From Arthrobacter sp. SW1 (GTDB taxonomy: Bacteria > Actinomycetota > Actinomycetes > Actinomycetales > Micrococcaceae), in NCBI RefSeq assembly GCF_001766675.1, contig NZ_MJLT01000045.1:1-64000 (forward strand): DNA of 64,000 nt. Reading direction: 5' to 3'. The notes beneath the pieces were generated by a model. The model ran no database searches, was not told the origin of the DNA, and worked only from the letters and a program-made list of their open reading frames with translations. How positions within the stretch are numbered: position 1 is the stretch's first letter; each line of letters begins with the position of its first letter. The translations under genes and the position numbers were made by a program. Positions 50,152-58,829 of this stretch are shown piece by piece.

Positions 50152-52107
50152 ATGCTAAACCGCGGCAGATTGGTTTTTCTTGCAGCACTCAGCACTCTCG
50201 CACTCTCAACTTTTGGACTCACCGGCGCCAGCGCTGACCCGGACGGACAGCACGGCAGCGACGAAGGGCACCTCATCGGAACCGGAGCCACCGGGAAGAT
50301 CCAACTCCTCGACGTCGTCGACGTCACCGATACTCCCGACCTGATCGCAGACGTCACCGTGTCTCCGGACGGAAACACGGCATTCCTCGCAAACTGGGGC
50401 GAACCAGACTGCGCCGGCCCTGAAACCGGCGGACAGAACAGCCCTGATGCGGGCGCCTACGTCATCGACATCACGAACATTGAGACCGACCCGGAATCAG
50501 CTAAGCTGATCGGCTTCATTCCATCGCATCAGGACACCCGGCCGGGCGAAGGAATGCAGGTTGTCAACGTCACCACCGCGCAGTTCAGCGGCGACATCCT
50601 TGTCATGAACAACGAGGCATGCGGCAAAAACGCCAAGGGCGGCGTGTCGCTCTGGGATGTCACCGATCCAGCCAATCCGAAGAAGCTGTCTGAGCATTTC
50701 GGCGACCGGGAGCCTGGCACCCGGGATGCCAATGAGATCCACAGCGCCTTTGCGTGGGACGCCGGGAACAACGCCTACCTGGTCATGACCGACAACGAAC
50801 AGTTCCCGGACGTGGACATCCTGGACATCACCAACCCGCACCGTCCCCGCCTGATCGCGGAATACAACCTCAACGACTTCGCCGTGGACCAGCCCGAACT
50901 CGGACTCACGGAATCGTTCCTCCACGACATGGTGGTCAAGGAAATCGACGGACGGTTCATCATGCTGCTGTCGTATTGGGACGGCGGTTACGTCCTCCTG
51001 GACGTCACGGACCCGGCCAACGCGGTGTTCATCGGCGATACCGATTTCGCGGCAGTCGATCCCGAACTGTTCGAATCGCTTGGCGTTGCCCTCACCCCTG
51101 AAGGAAACGGCCATCAAGCCGAATTCACCAAAGACAACGCGTTCTTCATCGGCACCGACGAAGACTTCGCCCCGTACCGGACCGACGCACTGCGCATTAC
51201 CAGCGGCGCCTTCCAGGGCGAGTACGAATCGGTGATCGTCCCCGGAGGCCAGCCGCCCGCCGTCCTGGAAGACCTGACGCTCAGCGGCCCGGTTGTCTAT
51301 GGTGGCTACGGCTGCCCGGCTTCTGCTCCGGTGCCGAGCCCGGAGGACGTTCCAGGCTACGTGGCCTCGCTGCAGCCGGGCGACGAAACAATCCTGGTCC
51401 TCCAACGCGGACCGAGCGGCGACCCGAGCGCCACGGAGGAAGCATGCTTCCCCGGCGAGAAAGCCCACGAAGCCGCCCTGGCCGGATGGGACGCGGTGCT
51501 GTTCGTTCAACGGCACCTGCCAGCTGGCGAAGAGGACACCGCCTTCTGCGGTTCCGGTGCCTTTGTCGACAGCATTGTCGCCGTCTGCACCACCCATGAG
51601 GCGTTCCACAAGCTGTTCAACCTGGAGCCACTGGACCCGGCGCAATGGAGCTATCCGGAGAACCTTGCTATCGGCGCCATTGGCGACAGGATCAGGGTCG
51701 GGTCCATCTTCGATGGTTGGGGTTACGTCCACCTCTTCGACACCGCGACCTTGCAGGAGCTGGACACTTACGCCATTCCGGAAGCCCATGATCCTGCGTT
51801 CGCCTTCGGCTACGGCGACCTCAGTGTCCACGAGGTAGCGGTCGATCCGCAGGATCCGTCCCTCGCCTACCTGTCGTACTACTCCGGCGGACTCAGGGCG
51901 ATCCAGATCCAGTGCGGCGGCGTGCCCTACGACGCCGACAATCCTCCTGCGGACAAGGGCAGTTGCGAGCTCGTTGAAGTCGGCAGCTACCTGGACCCAG
52001 CCGGAAACGACTTCTGGGGAGTGGAAACGTTCATCGGGGACGACGGGCGCACCTACATCCTTGGCAGTGACCGCGACAGCGGCCTTTGGATCTTCACGGA
52101 TCCGTAA
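50152..52107 (+). CDS. Large secreted LVIVD-repeat-like protein with PA-like insert
   Basis: A 651-residue exported protein. The signal peptide runs to about residue 28 (LTGASA). The body contains repeated strands such as IQLLDVVDVTDTPDLIADVTVS, VDILDITNPHRPRLIAEYN and YVLLDVTDPANAVFIGD, typical of LVIVD/beta-propeller proteins (quoted in part). A protease-associated-like domain with paired cysteines sits near residues 375-490. I start at ATG 50152 with GGAAGG six bases upstream. No catalytic motif seen; likely a binding or cell-surface protein. Confidence 0.82.
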   Translation: MLNRGRLVFLAALSTLALSTFGLTGASADPDGQHGSDEGHLIGTGATGKIQLLDVVDVTDTPDLIADVTVSPDGNTAFLANWGEPDCAGPETGGQNSPDAGAYVIDITNIETDPESAKLIGFIPSHQDTRPGEGMQVVNVTTAQFSGDILVMNNEACGKNAKGGVSLWDVTDPANPKKLSEHFGDREPGTRDANEIHSAFAWDAGNNAYLVMTDNEQFPDVDILDITNPHRPRLIAEYNLNDFAVDQPELGLTESFLHDMVVKEIDGRFIMLLSYWDGGYVLLDVTDPANAVFIGDTDFAAVDPELFESLGVALTPEGNGHQAEFTKDNAFFIGTDEDFAPYRTDALRITSGAFQGEYESVIVPGGQPPAVLEDLTLSGPVVYGGYGCPASAPVPSPEDVPGYVASLQPGDETILVLQRGPSGDPSATEEACFPGEKAHEAALAGWDAVLFVQRHLPAGEEDTAFCGSGAFVDSIVAVCTTHEAFHKLFNLEPLDPAQWSYPENLAIGAIGDRIRVGSIFDGWGYVHLFDTATLQELDTYAIPEAHDPAFAFGYGDLSVHEVAVDPQDPSLAYLSYYSGGLRAIQIQCGGVPYDADNPPADKGSCELVEVGSYLDPAGNDFWGVETFIGDDGRTYILGSDRDSGLWIFTDP

Positions 52108-52133
52108 GGAGCATTGGGTTGTAACGCTTTTAC

Positions 52134-52194
52134 GCTACGCAAAGGGACTGGCCCTACGGGAATTCCCGTAGCGCCAGTCCTTTTGGGCGTCGGG
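52134..52194. repeat. GCTACGCAAAGGGACTGG palindromic element, copy D
   Basis: Arms 52141-52162 and 52163-52184 pair over 22 bases with a C:C mismatch and one G:T, centred on GGGAATTCCC. It begins 27 bases after the secreted-protein stop. Flanks GCTACGC and GGCGTCGGG match copy C. Confidence 0.85.
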
Positions 52195-52252
52195 CCGTCC
52201 AAAGCTCGGACCGCTTCGGCGCCCGGGCGGGCGCAGTGAAAAGATAAGCTCC

Positions 52253-53110
52253 ATGGTCCAAAAGATTGCCTATCAGGGAGAGCCGGGAGCCAACTCGGAC
52301 CTCGCCTGCCGGGAGATGTTCCCCGACGCCGAAACCGTTCCGTGCGCCAGTTTCGAAGACGCGTTTGAGCTGCTGTCCACCGGAGCCGTGGACCTGGGAA
52401 TGATCCCGATCGAAAACTCCATCGCCGGCCGGGTGGCGGACATCCACGTGCTGCTTCCGCAGTCCAAGCTGCAGATCGTGGGCGAATATTTCCTGCCTAT
52501 CCGCTTCGACCTGATGGGCATTCCCGGCGCCACCATCGAGGACGCCACCGAGGTCCACAGCCACATCCACGCCCTGGGCCAGTGCCGGCGCATCATTCGC
52601 GAAGCAGGACTCAAGCCGGTCATCGCTGGCGACACCGCCGGCTCCGCCCGAGAAGTGCGCGACTGGAACGACCCCCGCAAACTGTCCCTCGCTCCACCGC
52701 TCGCCGCCAAGCTGTACGGACTGGACGTCCTGGCCTCCGGCGTCGAGGACGATGCCAGCAACACCACCCGCTTCGTGGTCCTCTCGCAGGAACGGCCGCT
52801 GCCCAGCAAAACGGAACTGCCCGGTCCGGCAATCACCAGCTTCGTGTTCCGCGTCCGCAACGTCCCGTCCGCCCTGTACAAGGCGCTCGGCGGCTTCGCT
52901 ACCAACGGCGTGAACATGACCCGCCTCGAAAGCTACATGGTGGGCAACGGCTTTGCTGCCACCATGTTCATGACCGACGTCGAAGGCCACCCCGAAGACC
53001 CCCGGCTGCGCCGCGCGTTGGAGGAACTGGAGTTCTTCACCACCGAGGTGCGCATCCTCGGCGTATACGCCGCGGACGAGTACCGCGCGAAGCACGCGGA
53101 CGACGCCTAA
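52253..53110 (+). CDS. pheA: Prephenate dehydratase
   Basis: Converts prephenate to phenylpyruvate in phenylalanine synthesis. The 285-residue monofunctional protein has KIAYQGEPGANSD at the N-terminus, IPIENSIAGRV near 62, the catalytic TRF motif in ASNTTRFVVLS near residue 170, and a C-terminal ACT domain with TRLESYMVG, a variant of the ESRP phenylalanine-binding motif, for feedback control. Transcribed alone after repeat D. Confidence 0.96.
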   Translation: MVQKIAYQGEPGANSDLACREMFPDAETVPCASFEDAFELLSTGAVDLGMIPIENSIAGRVADIHVLLPQSKLQIVGEYFLPIRFDLMGIPGATIEDATEVHSHIHALGQCRRIIREAGLKPVIAGDTAGSAREVRDWNDPRKLSLAPPLAAKLYGLDVLASGVEDDASNTTRFVVLSQERPLPSKTELPGPAITSFVFRVRNVPSALYKALGGFATNGVNMTRLESYMVGNGFAATMFMTDVEGHPEDPRLRRALEELEFFTTEVRILGVYAADEYRAKHADDA

Positions 53111-53120
53111 GCGGGTACCC

Positions 53121-53705
53121 CTAAGAAGCGACGCCTACGGTCTCAATCCCCGCCGCCCGGCGCAATTGCGCCAGCACCTCTTCAGGCGAGGCCCCGGCGT
53201 CGAGCTCGAGGAAATTCCGGTGCTCCGGCAGGGACCGGTAGGCATCGCGAAGGGCCGTCAGATCCTCCAGGGTTTCCTCGTCGGTACCGCGTTCCGTGAT
53301 GCGCTGCAGTGCCAGCCGGGGTTCGATGTCCAAATAGGCGATGACGTCCGGGGTGGGAAGCGTAGCGATCAGCCACGGCAACAGCCGGCCGCGTCCGATG
53401 CCCCGGACCTGCCGCAGCGCCAACTGGCATTGCAGGTGCCGGTCCATGATCACCAGGCCCCGGAAGCGCCGGGCCTTGGCATGGTTGATGATCACGTTGG
53501 TGACGCGGACTGCGGTCTCGACGGCGTCGGCCATGCGTGGCGGCAACTTGATGCCAACTTTCCGGCTGAGCAGCGACATCCCCCGTCGTCCCGCGTGATT
53601 GCTGAGAACCATGGCATCGAGGCCTTGTGCCCGGGCGGATTCGAACAAGGCGCGGGCCGCCGTTGACTTTCCCGCACCGTCGATTCCCGTCAGGACAATG
53701 AGCAT
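53121..53705 (-). CDS. Thymidylate-kinase-like P-loop protein
   Basis: A 194-residue P-loop kinase with Walker A GIDGAGKST at residues 7-15 and MDRH near residue 92, corresponding to the DR(Y/H) motif of thymidylate kinases. The lid region (ERGTDEETLEDL) is present. It differs from typical Tmk in the middle and is not near DNA-replication genes, so it may act on another nucleotide. Convergent with pheA, 10 bases apart. Confidence 0.78.
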   Translation of the reverse strand: MLIVLTGIDGAGKSTAARALFESARAQGLDAMVLSNHAGRRGMSLLSRKVGIKLPPRMADAVETAVRVTNVIINHAKARRFRGLVIMDRHLQCQLALRQVRGIGRGRLLPWLIATLPTPDVIAYLDIEPRLALQRITERGTDEETLEDLTALRDAYRSLPEHRNFLELDAGASPEEVLAQLRRAAGIETVGVAS

Positions 53706-53947
53706 GGGCCCTCCCTCCGCGCGTGCCTGATGAAATCCGGTCCTGGTAAAACGTGGTCCTTGTTCAACGACGCCCGACGGCGGGGTGTCCCGTTTTCTGC
53801 CCGAATGAGACGGAGCTCACGGCGCGGAGGACTGTGCCCCTGGCAACGCCGGAGCGGGAGGGTAGGCGCCCGCGCCGGTAGAATTCGAGCGTTACTACAG
53901 TGGTTGGATTTAATCCGGCCGGACGTTCGCTACCGCAAGGACTCTTC

Positions 53948-54880
53948 ATGAAACTCGCTACCAAGCTGCTCGGCGGGCTCGCTGCCGGGGCGCTGGCCCT
54001 CTCCGGCGCGGCACCCGCGGGTGCCGCCACCCTCTATCCCACCCCGACGCCGACTCCGACGGATTGCCATGGCGCCCTCCTGACCATGGAGCCGAACCGG
54101 AACCTTGGCGCAGTGTTCCTTTCCGGCGGCAAGCTCCGCTGGGAGCACACTAACTGGTCTTCGCCGGTGCCGTTCGATGCGACGTACCTGACGCAGCTCG
54201 GCGGCTACGGGGACGAAACCTTCGGAAAGTTCACGTACTTCGGCACCGCTGCCGATGGCACCGCGAAGTTCTATGACGAACGGACCGACCTCCAGGTGGA
54301 CGGCAGTTGGAAGCGCTCGATTGACGGCCCCGTGACCACCATCGGCAACGGCTGGTTCCAGAAGTCCATCACCACCACTTACAGCGGCTCCGTGAGTGGA
54401 TCCACCGTCGTGCGGGGCCAGCAGTTTGTCTTCCGTCTCACCAGTGGCGGTGAGCTTTACCGTTACACGATCGACCCGCACGCCCGGACCATCACTGGAA
54501 CGGTCAAGGTGTTCGGCGGAGGCGCGTCCATTACGTCGATCGGATCTGCCCCGGCGGTCGCCATCAACGGAAAGCCCGTGGCGGTACTGATGGCCACGCT
54601 CTCCACCGGCGAGCTGCGCCAGTACCTGATCCCGGACGCCACGCCCACCCTGTGGACCCACAAGACCATCCGCCCGGCCGCGTCCAACGGATGGCAGAAC
54701 TTCACCGCCATCACCGCCAGGAAGTGTGACACCAAGGGCCAGATCGTCCTCGGCTACATCAAGCAGCGGCTGGTGGCCGCCTACTACGATCCCACCGGCC
54801 TGACCGCCAATGACAAGGACATCAGCGGCGGCGCCTCGTCCATGCCCGTCATGCCCGAAGGCATCCGCGTCTTCGGGTGA
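53948..54880 (+). CDS. Secreted tachylectin/lectin-like protein
   Basis: A 310-residue exported protein. The Sec signal has KLATKLLGGLAAGALALSG and ends AGAA near residue 28, then a TPTPTPT linker. The mature part looks like repeated beta blades (GELYRYTIDPHARTITG, GELRQYLIPDATPTLWTHK), as in tachylectin-type beta-propellers that bind sugars. ATG 53948 opens the signal; the longer frame does not. A 241-base upstream gap holds nothing I recognise. Role unknown, perhaps cell-surface glycan binding. Confidence 0.8.
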   Translation: MKLATKLLGGLAAGALALSGAAPAGAATLYPTPTPTPTDCHGALLTMEPNRNLGAVFLSGGKLRWEHTNWSSPVPFDATYLTQLGGYGDETFGKFTYFGTAADGTAKFYDERTDLQVDGSWKRSIDGPVTTIGNGWFQKSITTTYSGSVSGSTVVRGQQFVFRLTSGGELYRYTIDPHARTITGTVKVFGGGASITSIGSAPAVAINGKPVAVLMATLSTGELRQYLIPDATPTLWTHKTIRPAASNGWQNFTAITARKCDTKGQIVLGYIKQRLVAAYYDPTGLTANDKDISGGASSMPVMPEGIRVFG

Positions 54881-54904
54881 CCACGGCTTACTGACGCCCC
54901 TGCA

Positions 54905-54950
54905 AGGCGGGCCGACGACGGCGGCAGCACGCGCCGTCGTCGGCCCGCCT
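54905..54950 (+). terminator. 19-bp perfect hairpin after the lectin-like gene
   Basis: Arms 54905-54923 and 54932-54950 are exactly complementary around an eight-base loop. The stem AGGCGGGCCGACGACGGCG recurs at 60313. It starts 24 bases after the stop codon. Confidence 0.75.
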
Positions 54951-55389
54951 GGTGCTGTTCCGGGCTTACCGTTCGACGGCGTCACCGCTCGATCGTGAGC
55001 ATTCCCATTGGCGCACCGCAGGAAACGCGGACAAAGTCCGTCCCTGCTGCAGAGGACGACGGCGGCGGGCTGCTCGGTGAGCTGACGTCCGGGCCAGTGG
55101 GCGGCAGTTCCGCCGTGAAGCACCACCAGAACAGCGCAGATCCGGAACGGTTCCTCATTCTTGTGCCTCAACCATCAACGGCACGAAGGGAATGGCGCAG
55201 GAACCCCAAGCGATCATCCAGAATTTCGCGGGCCCCATTTCCCCATTGTTGCCACGAACCAACAAACACGAAACAGCAGTCCGGTTGCGATTCAGCGGCG
55301 ATTCGGCAGCGGCCGCCGACGTGTTGACAAGCCGCCACCCCTCTGGCTTTTCTTGGTATACCGAACGACGGGGTTTTGGATTGGACGCG
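54951..55389. promoter_or_regulatory. Long gap upstream of gntR with GGTATACC site
   Basis: No gene is supported in this 439-base stretch. TTGACA at 55324-55329 may be a -35 element, though no convincing -10 follows. The palindrome GGTATACC at 55355-55362, 27 bases before the GntR start, resembles FadR-type (FCD) operators and may be an autoregulatory site. Confidence 0.4.
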
Positions 55390-56076
55390 ATGTTTTCCGC
55401 AGACGTAATGAACAGCAAGCCGCAGCCTCTCCGCGAGACGGTCAGGGAGACCCTGCGCCACAGGATCGTTGAAGGCCACTATGCTCCCGGCGCCCGCCTG
55501 GTGGAACGCGAGCTGGCTGCGGAGTTCGACGTATCGCGCCTTCCCGTCCGCGAAGCCCTGCGGATGCTCAGCCAGGAAGGCCTGCTCAGCGAACCGGGGC
55601 CGCGCGGCGCTGAGGTGAATGCCATGGGCGCCAAGGACGTCGAGGACCTTTTCGAGATGCGGCAACTCCTGGAATCCTTCGCCTGCCGCCTGGCCGCGGA
55701 ACGGGCCACGTCTGAAGACCTGGACAAGCTCGCGGGACTCCTGGACTACTCGGCCCGTTGCCTGGCCCGGGGCGCCAAGATGGCCGGCTACCACGCCAAC
55801 ATTGAATTCCACGAGGAGATCATCAGGATCGCCAACAACAGCTTCCTGAAATCGTCCCTCGATCCGCTCCAAGGGCGCATGCATCTGCTGTTCCAACATC
55901 GCAGCGAGCTCTCCGGGCTCATCCAGGAACACCGGGATCTGTACGAGGCGATCGCCAGCGGAGACCCGGAGCGGGCCGCCGCGCAGGCCGCATCCCATGT
56001 GGCCCGGTACCGGGACGAACTCATCCGCTCGCTGGGCCTCAGGCTCACCGCATCAAAGGCCCGGCCGGCTTCCTGA
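55390..56076 (+). CDS. GntR-family (FCD) transcriptional regulator
   Basis: A 228-residue regulator with the winged helix GARLVERELAAEFDVSRLPV near residues 36-55 and an FCD ligand domain holding EFHEEIIRIANN, EHRDLYEAIASGD and ASHVARYRDEL; the histidines there usually bind a metal that helps fix an organic acid. Start at ATG 55390 or 55408 (MNSKPQ). Its last 24 bases overlap the end of the convergent membrane protein gene. Targets may include the nearby MFS and NCS1 genes, by inference. Confidence 0.87.
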   Translation: MFSADVMNSKPQPLRETVRETLRHRIVEGHYAPGARLVERELAAEFDVSRLPVREALRMLSQEGLLSEPGPRGAEVNAMGAKDVEDLFEMRQLLESFACRLAAERATSEDLDKLAGLLDYSARCLARGAKMAGYHANIEFHEEIIRIANNSFLKSSLDPLQGRMHLLFQHRSELSGLIQEHRDLYEAIASGDPERAAAQAASHVARYRDELIRSLGLRLTASKARPAS

Positions 56077-57024
56077 CTGCAGCGTGCCGCCAGGCGCCGC
56101 CGCTGTTGTTTGCCGCCGCCTGCGCAGCAGTTCCATAACGCCCGTTCCGAGCAGGCCAATGGCCAGGGCCAGCAGCACGCTGGGGCCGGCACCTCCCGCC
56201 GGACCCAAGGTTGCCGCCAGGATCTGCCTGCCCATCAACGCCATCTCCTGGAAATCGCCCAGCGCCACCCGGGTGCCGAAAACGTACTGGACCGAGATGA
56301 ATAACGCCGGGACGACCCACAGAAGCGCAAGGTTAACCACCCACACCGCCACATTCCTGACAGGCCGGAAGCCGCACCAGGCAAGCGCCGCGCCCACTAC
56401 TACGGCCGGCAGCCAACGTGCCAGCGCCAGCAGCTCGGACGGTCCTCCGCCGGGCCCGGAGAATACGTCGTGCCAAGCGGTCGCCCAGCTTGCGAAAGGC
56501 ACAGCCGCAAGCCCGATGCCCAGCGCCGCCACGCCCTGTGGCCTCGCGGAGATGAGCAGCAGCACCACGGCACCTGCAAGGATGGCCGCAATGACGCCGC
56601 CCAGCAGCCCGCTGAAATAGATGCTGCCCTGGCCTTCCAGGGGCCGGCCTGCGGGTGCGAGGCCCTCCCGCAGCACGGCGAACGACTGTACCGTTGCAAC
56701 CGCCTGCACCAGCAGGACCCCCGCGGCGGCGCACCAGGCGAGTTGCCGCCGTCGGGCAGGGTCTTTCCGCCCGGACCAGTACCTGACCGCCATTCCCGCG
56801 GCAGCTCCGCCCGTCGTCAGGAGCGCCACGAGGGTGACGAGTTTGTATTGGCTCAGCGGCAGCAGGGACAACGGCATGTCTGCCGGCAGTATCTCGGTGG
56901 CCCAGAGGTTCTGCAAGGGAAGCTGCGCGCCGGTGGCAAGCCACGGAAGCAGGCCGAGCACCGCGCCAAGCACTCCGATCAGCAGGGCTGTGCCGGGCTC
57001 CTTGCCGGCGCTTTGAGGGCTCAT
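56053..57024 (-). CDS. Multi-pass membrane protein of unknown function
   Basis: A 323-residue protein with about eight hydrophobic helices, starting MSPQSAGKEPG and continuing ALLIGVLGAVLGLLPWL. Loops are short; a polar loop (SGRKDPARRRQ) lies near residues 88-98. No transporter or enzyme motif recognised. The start at ATG 57024 has a weak ribosome site, and a longer frame exists. It follows the MFS gene on the same strand but a strong hairpin separates them. Tail-to-tail overlap of 24 bases with the gntR gene. Confidence 0.7.
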   Translation of the reverse strand: MSPQSAGKEPGTALLIGVLGAVLGLLPWLATGAQLPLQNLWATEILPADMPLSLLPLSQYKLVTLVALLTTGGAAAGMAVRYWSGRKDPARRRQLAWCAAAGVLLVQAVATVQSFAVLREGLAPAGRPLEGQGSIYFSGLLGGVIAAILAGAVVLLLISARPQGVAALGIGLAAVPFASWATAWHDVFSGPGGGPSELLALARWLPAVVVGAALAWCGFRPVRNVAVWVVNLALLWVVPALFISVQYVFGTRVALGDFQEMALMGRQILAATLGPAGGAGPSVLLALAIGLLGTGVMELLRRRRQTTAAAPGGTLQSGSRPGL

Positions 57025-57090
57025 AGGCACCAATACTACGCCGATTGGATTTATCGCCATGCGCCCGGTTTGTTGCCATGGCAAAACAAG

Positions 57091-57125
57091 GACGACGACG
57101 GCGGGAGCCTCCCGCCGTCGTCGTC
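57091..57125 (-). terminator. 17-bp hairpin after the MFS gene
   Basis: Arms 57091-57107 and 57109-57125 are complementary, sharing the core CGACGACGGCGGGAG with 60312-60360. It begins 20 bases after the MFS stop on the minus strand. Confidence 0.7.
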
Positions 57126-57144
57126 TCCTTGATCGGTGCCGCGC

Positions 57145-58506
57145 TTAGCGGGGCTCGCCGGCGCTCTCCAGCTCGCCTTCCTCGGAGGCCTGCTCCTGCT
57201 TGGCCTGCTTGCGGATGAAGATCAGGATGAAGCCGACTGCGAGGAACTCAACGGCTGCAATCAGGTAAAGGCCGCTGTTGTAGGCGCCGGTGCTTTCCTT
57301 GAGTCCGCCCAGGAGTTGCGGGGCGAAGTAGCCGGCCAGGTTGGCGATCGAGTTGATCACGGCGAGGCCCGCCACGAGCGCGGTGCCGGACATGAAGCGT
57401 GCCGGGAGGTTCCAGAACACCGGGATGGCGCCCATGGTTCCGGCGGCGGACAACGCCAGTGACAGGACGACCCCAAGCGTGCTGCCTTGGTTCAGGAACA
57501 CGGAAGCGAGGACCAGGCCCAGGGCGCCGAGGGCGGCGGCCGTTGCCGTGTGCCAGCGGGATTCGCGGTTGCGGTCCGACAGCCAGCCGTTGCCCACCAT
57601 GCCCAGCCAGCCGCAGGCATAGACGGCGGACATCACCCAGCCGAGGGTGGCGATATCCGTGATGCCCACGGCCTTGACCAGGCTGGGGCCGTAGAAGGTG
57701 AGGGTGGCGTTGCCTGCCACGATGCAGAAGAACGTCAGGATCAGTACCCAGGTGATGGGCTTGCGGAGCGAAACCCAGAAGTTGTGGTCCCGGTGGCCCA
57801 GCGTGGACTGCTCGGAGGCGAGTTCGTAGCGGATGTGCTCCTTTTCATCGGCGGACAGCCACTTCGCGTTGCCCGGGCGGTCCGTGAGGATGAAGAGCGC
57901 CAGGATGCCCACGATGATGGACGGAATGCCTTCCACAATGAAGAGCCACTGCCAGCCGTGCATGGCCAGCGAACCATCAAAGGCGTTCATGATGGAACCG
58001 GCCAGCGGTGAACCGATCATCAGGGACATGGCGGACGCGGACATGAAGACAGCCATGGCCTTGCCGCGGCGGTGGGCCGGCAGCCAGTAGGTGAGGAAGA
58101 GGATGACGCCGGGCTGGAGGCCGGCTTCGAAGGCGCCCAGCAGGAAACGCAGCGTGTAGAACTGCCATTCCTCCTGCACAAAGGCCATGAGGACCGAGAC
58201 CACGCCCCAGCCCAGCGCAATCCGCATGATGGTCTTCGGTGCGCCGATCTTCTGCAGCAGCAGGTTGGACGGCACTTCGAAGAAGAAATAGCCGAAGAAG
58301 AAAATGCCCGCGCCTGCGCCGTAAACCACCTCGCTCCATTGCAGGGAATCCATCATGGTCAGCTTGGCGAAGCCGATGTTGACGCGGTCGATCCAGGCAA
58401 GGAACCAGACCAGGGTCAGGAACGGGATCAGCCTGAGGATGACCCGGCGGAAGGTGCGGTTGCGGTCCTCAACCGGGGCAGGGGGAGATAAGGGACTGGA
58501 ATTCAT
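57145..58506 (-). CDS. MFS transporter of the anion:cation symporter (ACS) type
   Basis: A 453-residue carrier with about 12 helices. The first helix region LVWFLAWIDRVNIGFAKL and the loop segments FFFGYFFFEVPSNLLLQKIG and LRFLLGAFEAGLQPGVILFL identify the ACS subgroup that carries tartrate, phthalate, galactonate, pantothenate or ureides. Divergent from the second NCS1 permease across 323 bases and close to a GntR regulator. Substrate unknown, likely an organic anion such as a ureido acid. Confidence 0.9.
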   Translation of the reverse strand: MNSSPLSPPAPVEDRNRTFRRVILRLIPFLTLVWFLAWIDRVNIGFAKLTMMDSLQWSEVVYGAGAGIFFFGYFFFEVPSNLLLQKIGAPKTIMRIALGWGVVSVLMAFVQEEWQFYTLRFLLGAFEAGLQPGVILFLTYWLPAHRRGKAMAVFMSASAMSLMIGSPLAGSIMNAFDGSLAMHGWQWLFIVEGIPSIIVGILALFILTDRPGNAKWLSADEKEHIRYELASEQSTLGHRDHNFWVSLRKPITWVLILTFFCIVAGNATLTFYGPSLVKAVGITDIATLGWVMSAVYACGWLGMVGNGWLSDRNRESRWHTATAAALGALGLVLASVFLNQGSTLGVVLSLALSAAGTMGAIPVFWNLPARFMSGTALVAGLAVINSIANLAGYFAPQLLGGLKESTGAYNSGLYLIAAVEFLAVGFILIFIRKQAKQEQASEEGELESAGEPR

Positions 58507-58725
58507 GGTGTTCTCCGATGAGCGTGGCGGCGGGGAAATATCCCGTGGAAGCGTCGGGGGAATTCCTGGATCCGAACCCCCAATTTCGTAATTCGAAAAG
58601 CGTGCAGGCCGGATTTCGAGGCGTCAACGGATTCTCCGCGGAAACACAATGTGACCGGGCAGGGGAGGTTGCCCGAGCGGGCCGCCCGCCCGGCGGTCAT
58701 ATTCCGCGCGTAGGCGACGGAACCG

Positions 58726-58783
58726 TTGACATCTCCGATGTGACGCACAACACTTCCAACGGGATCCCAAAATGGGATCCCAT
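58726..58783 (+). promoter_or_regulatory. NCS1 permease promoter with two GGGATCCC operators
   Basis: TTGACA (58726-58731) is 17 bases from AACACT (58749-58754). Two GGGATCCC palindromes follow at 58761-58768 and within ATGGGATCCCAT at 58772-58783, with centres 13 bases apart. They lie just past the -10, where a repressor would block transcription. The rest of the 323-base gap to the MFS gene shows nothing else clear. Confidence 0.55.
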
Positions 58784-58829
58784 TGCGCAAAGGTGCGCGC
58801 ACATGTGTCCGACCGATCCCGGAGCAGCC

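Noticed and set aside
54995..55327. 110-aa frame before the gntR gene
   Set aside because: Low-complexity translation without ribosome site or motif; the stretch is better read as intergenic.
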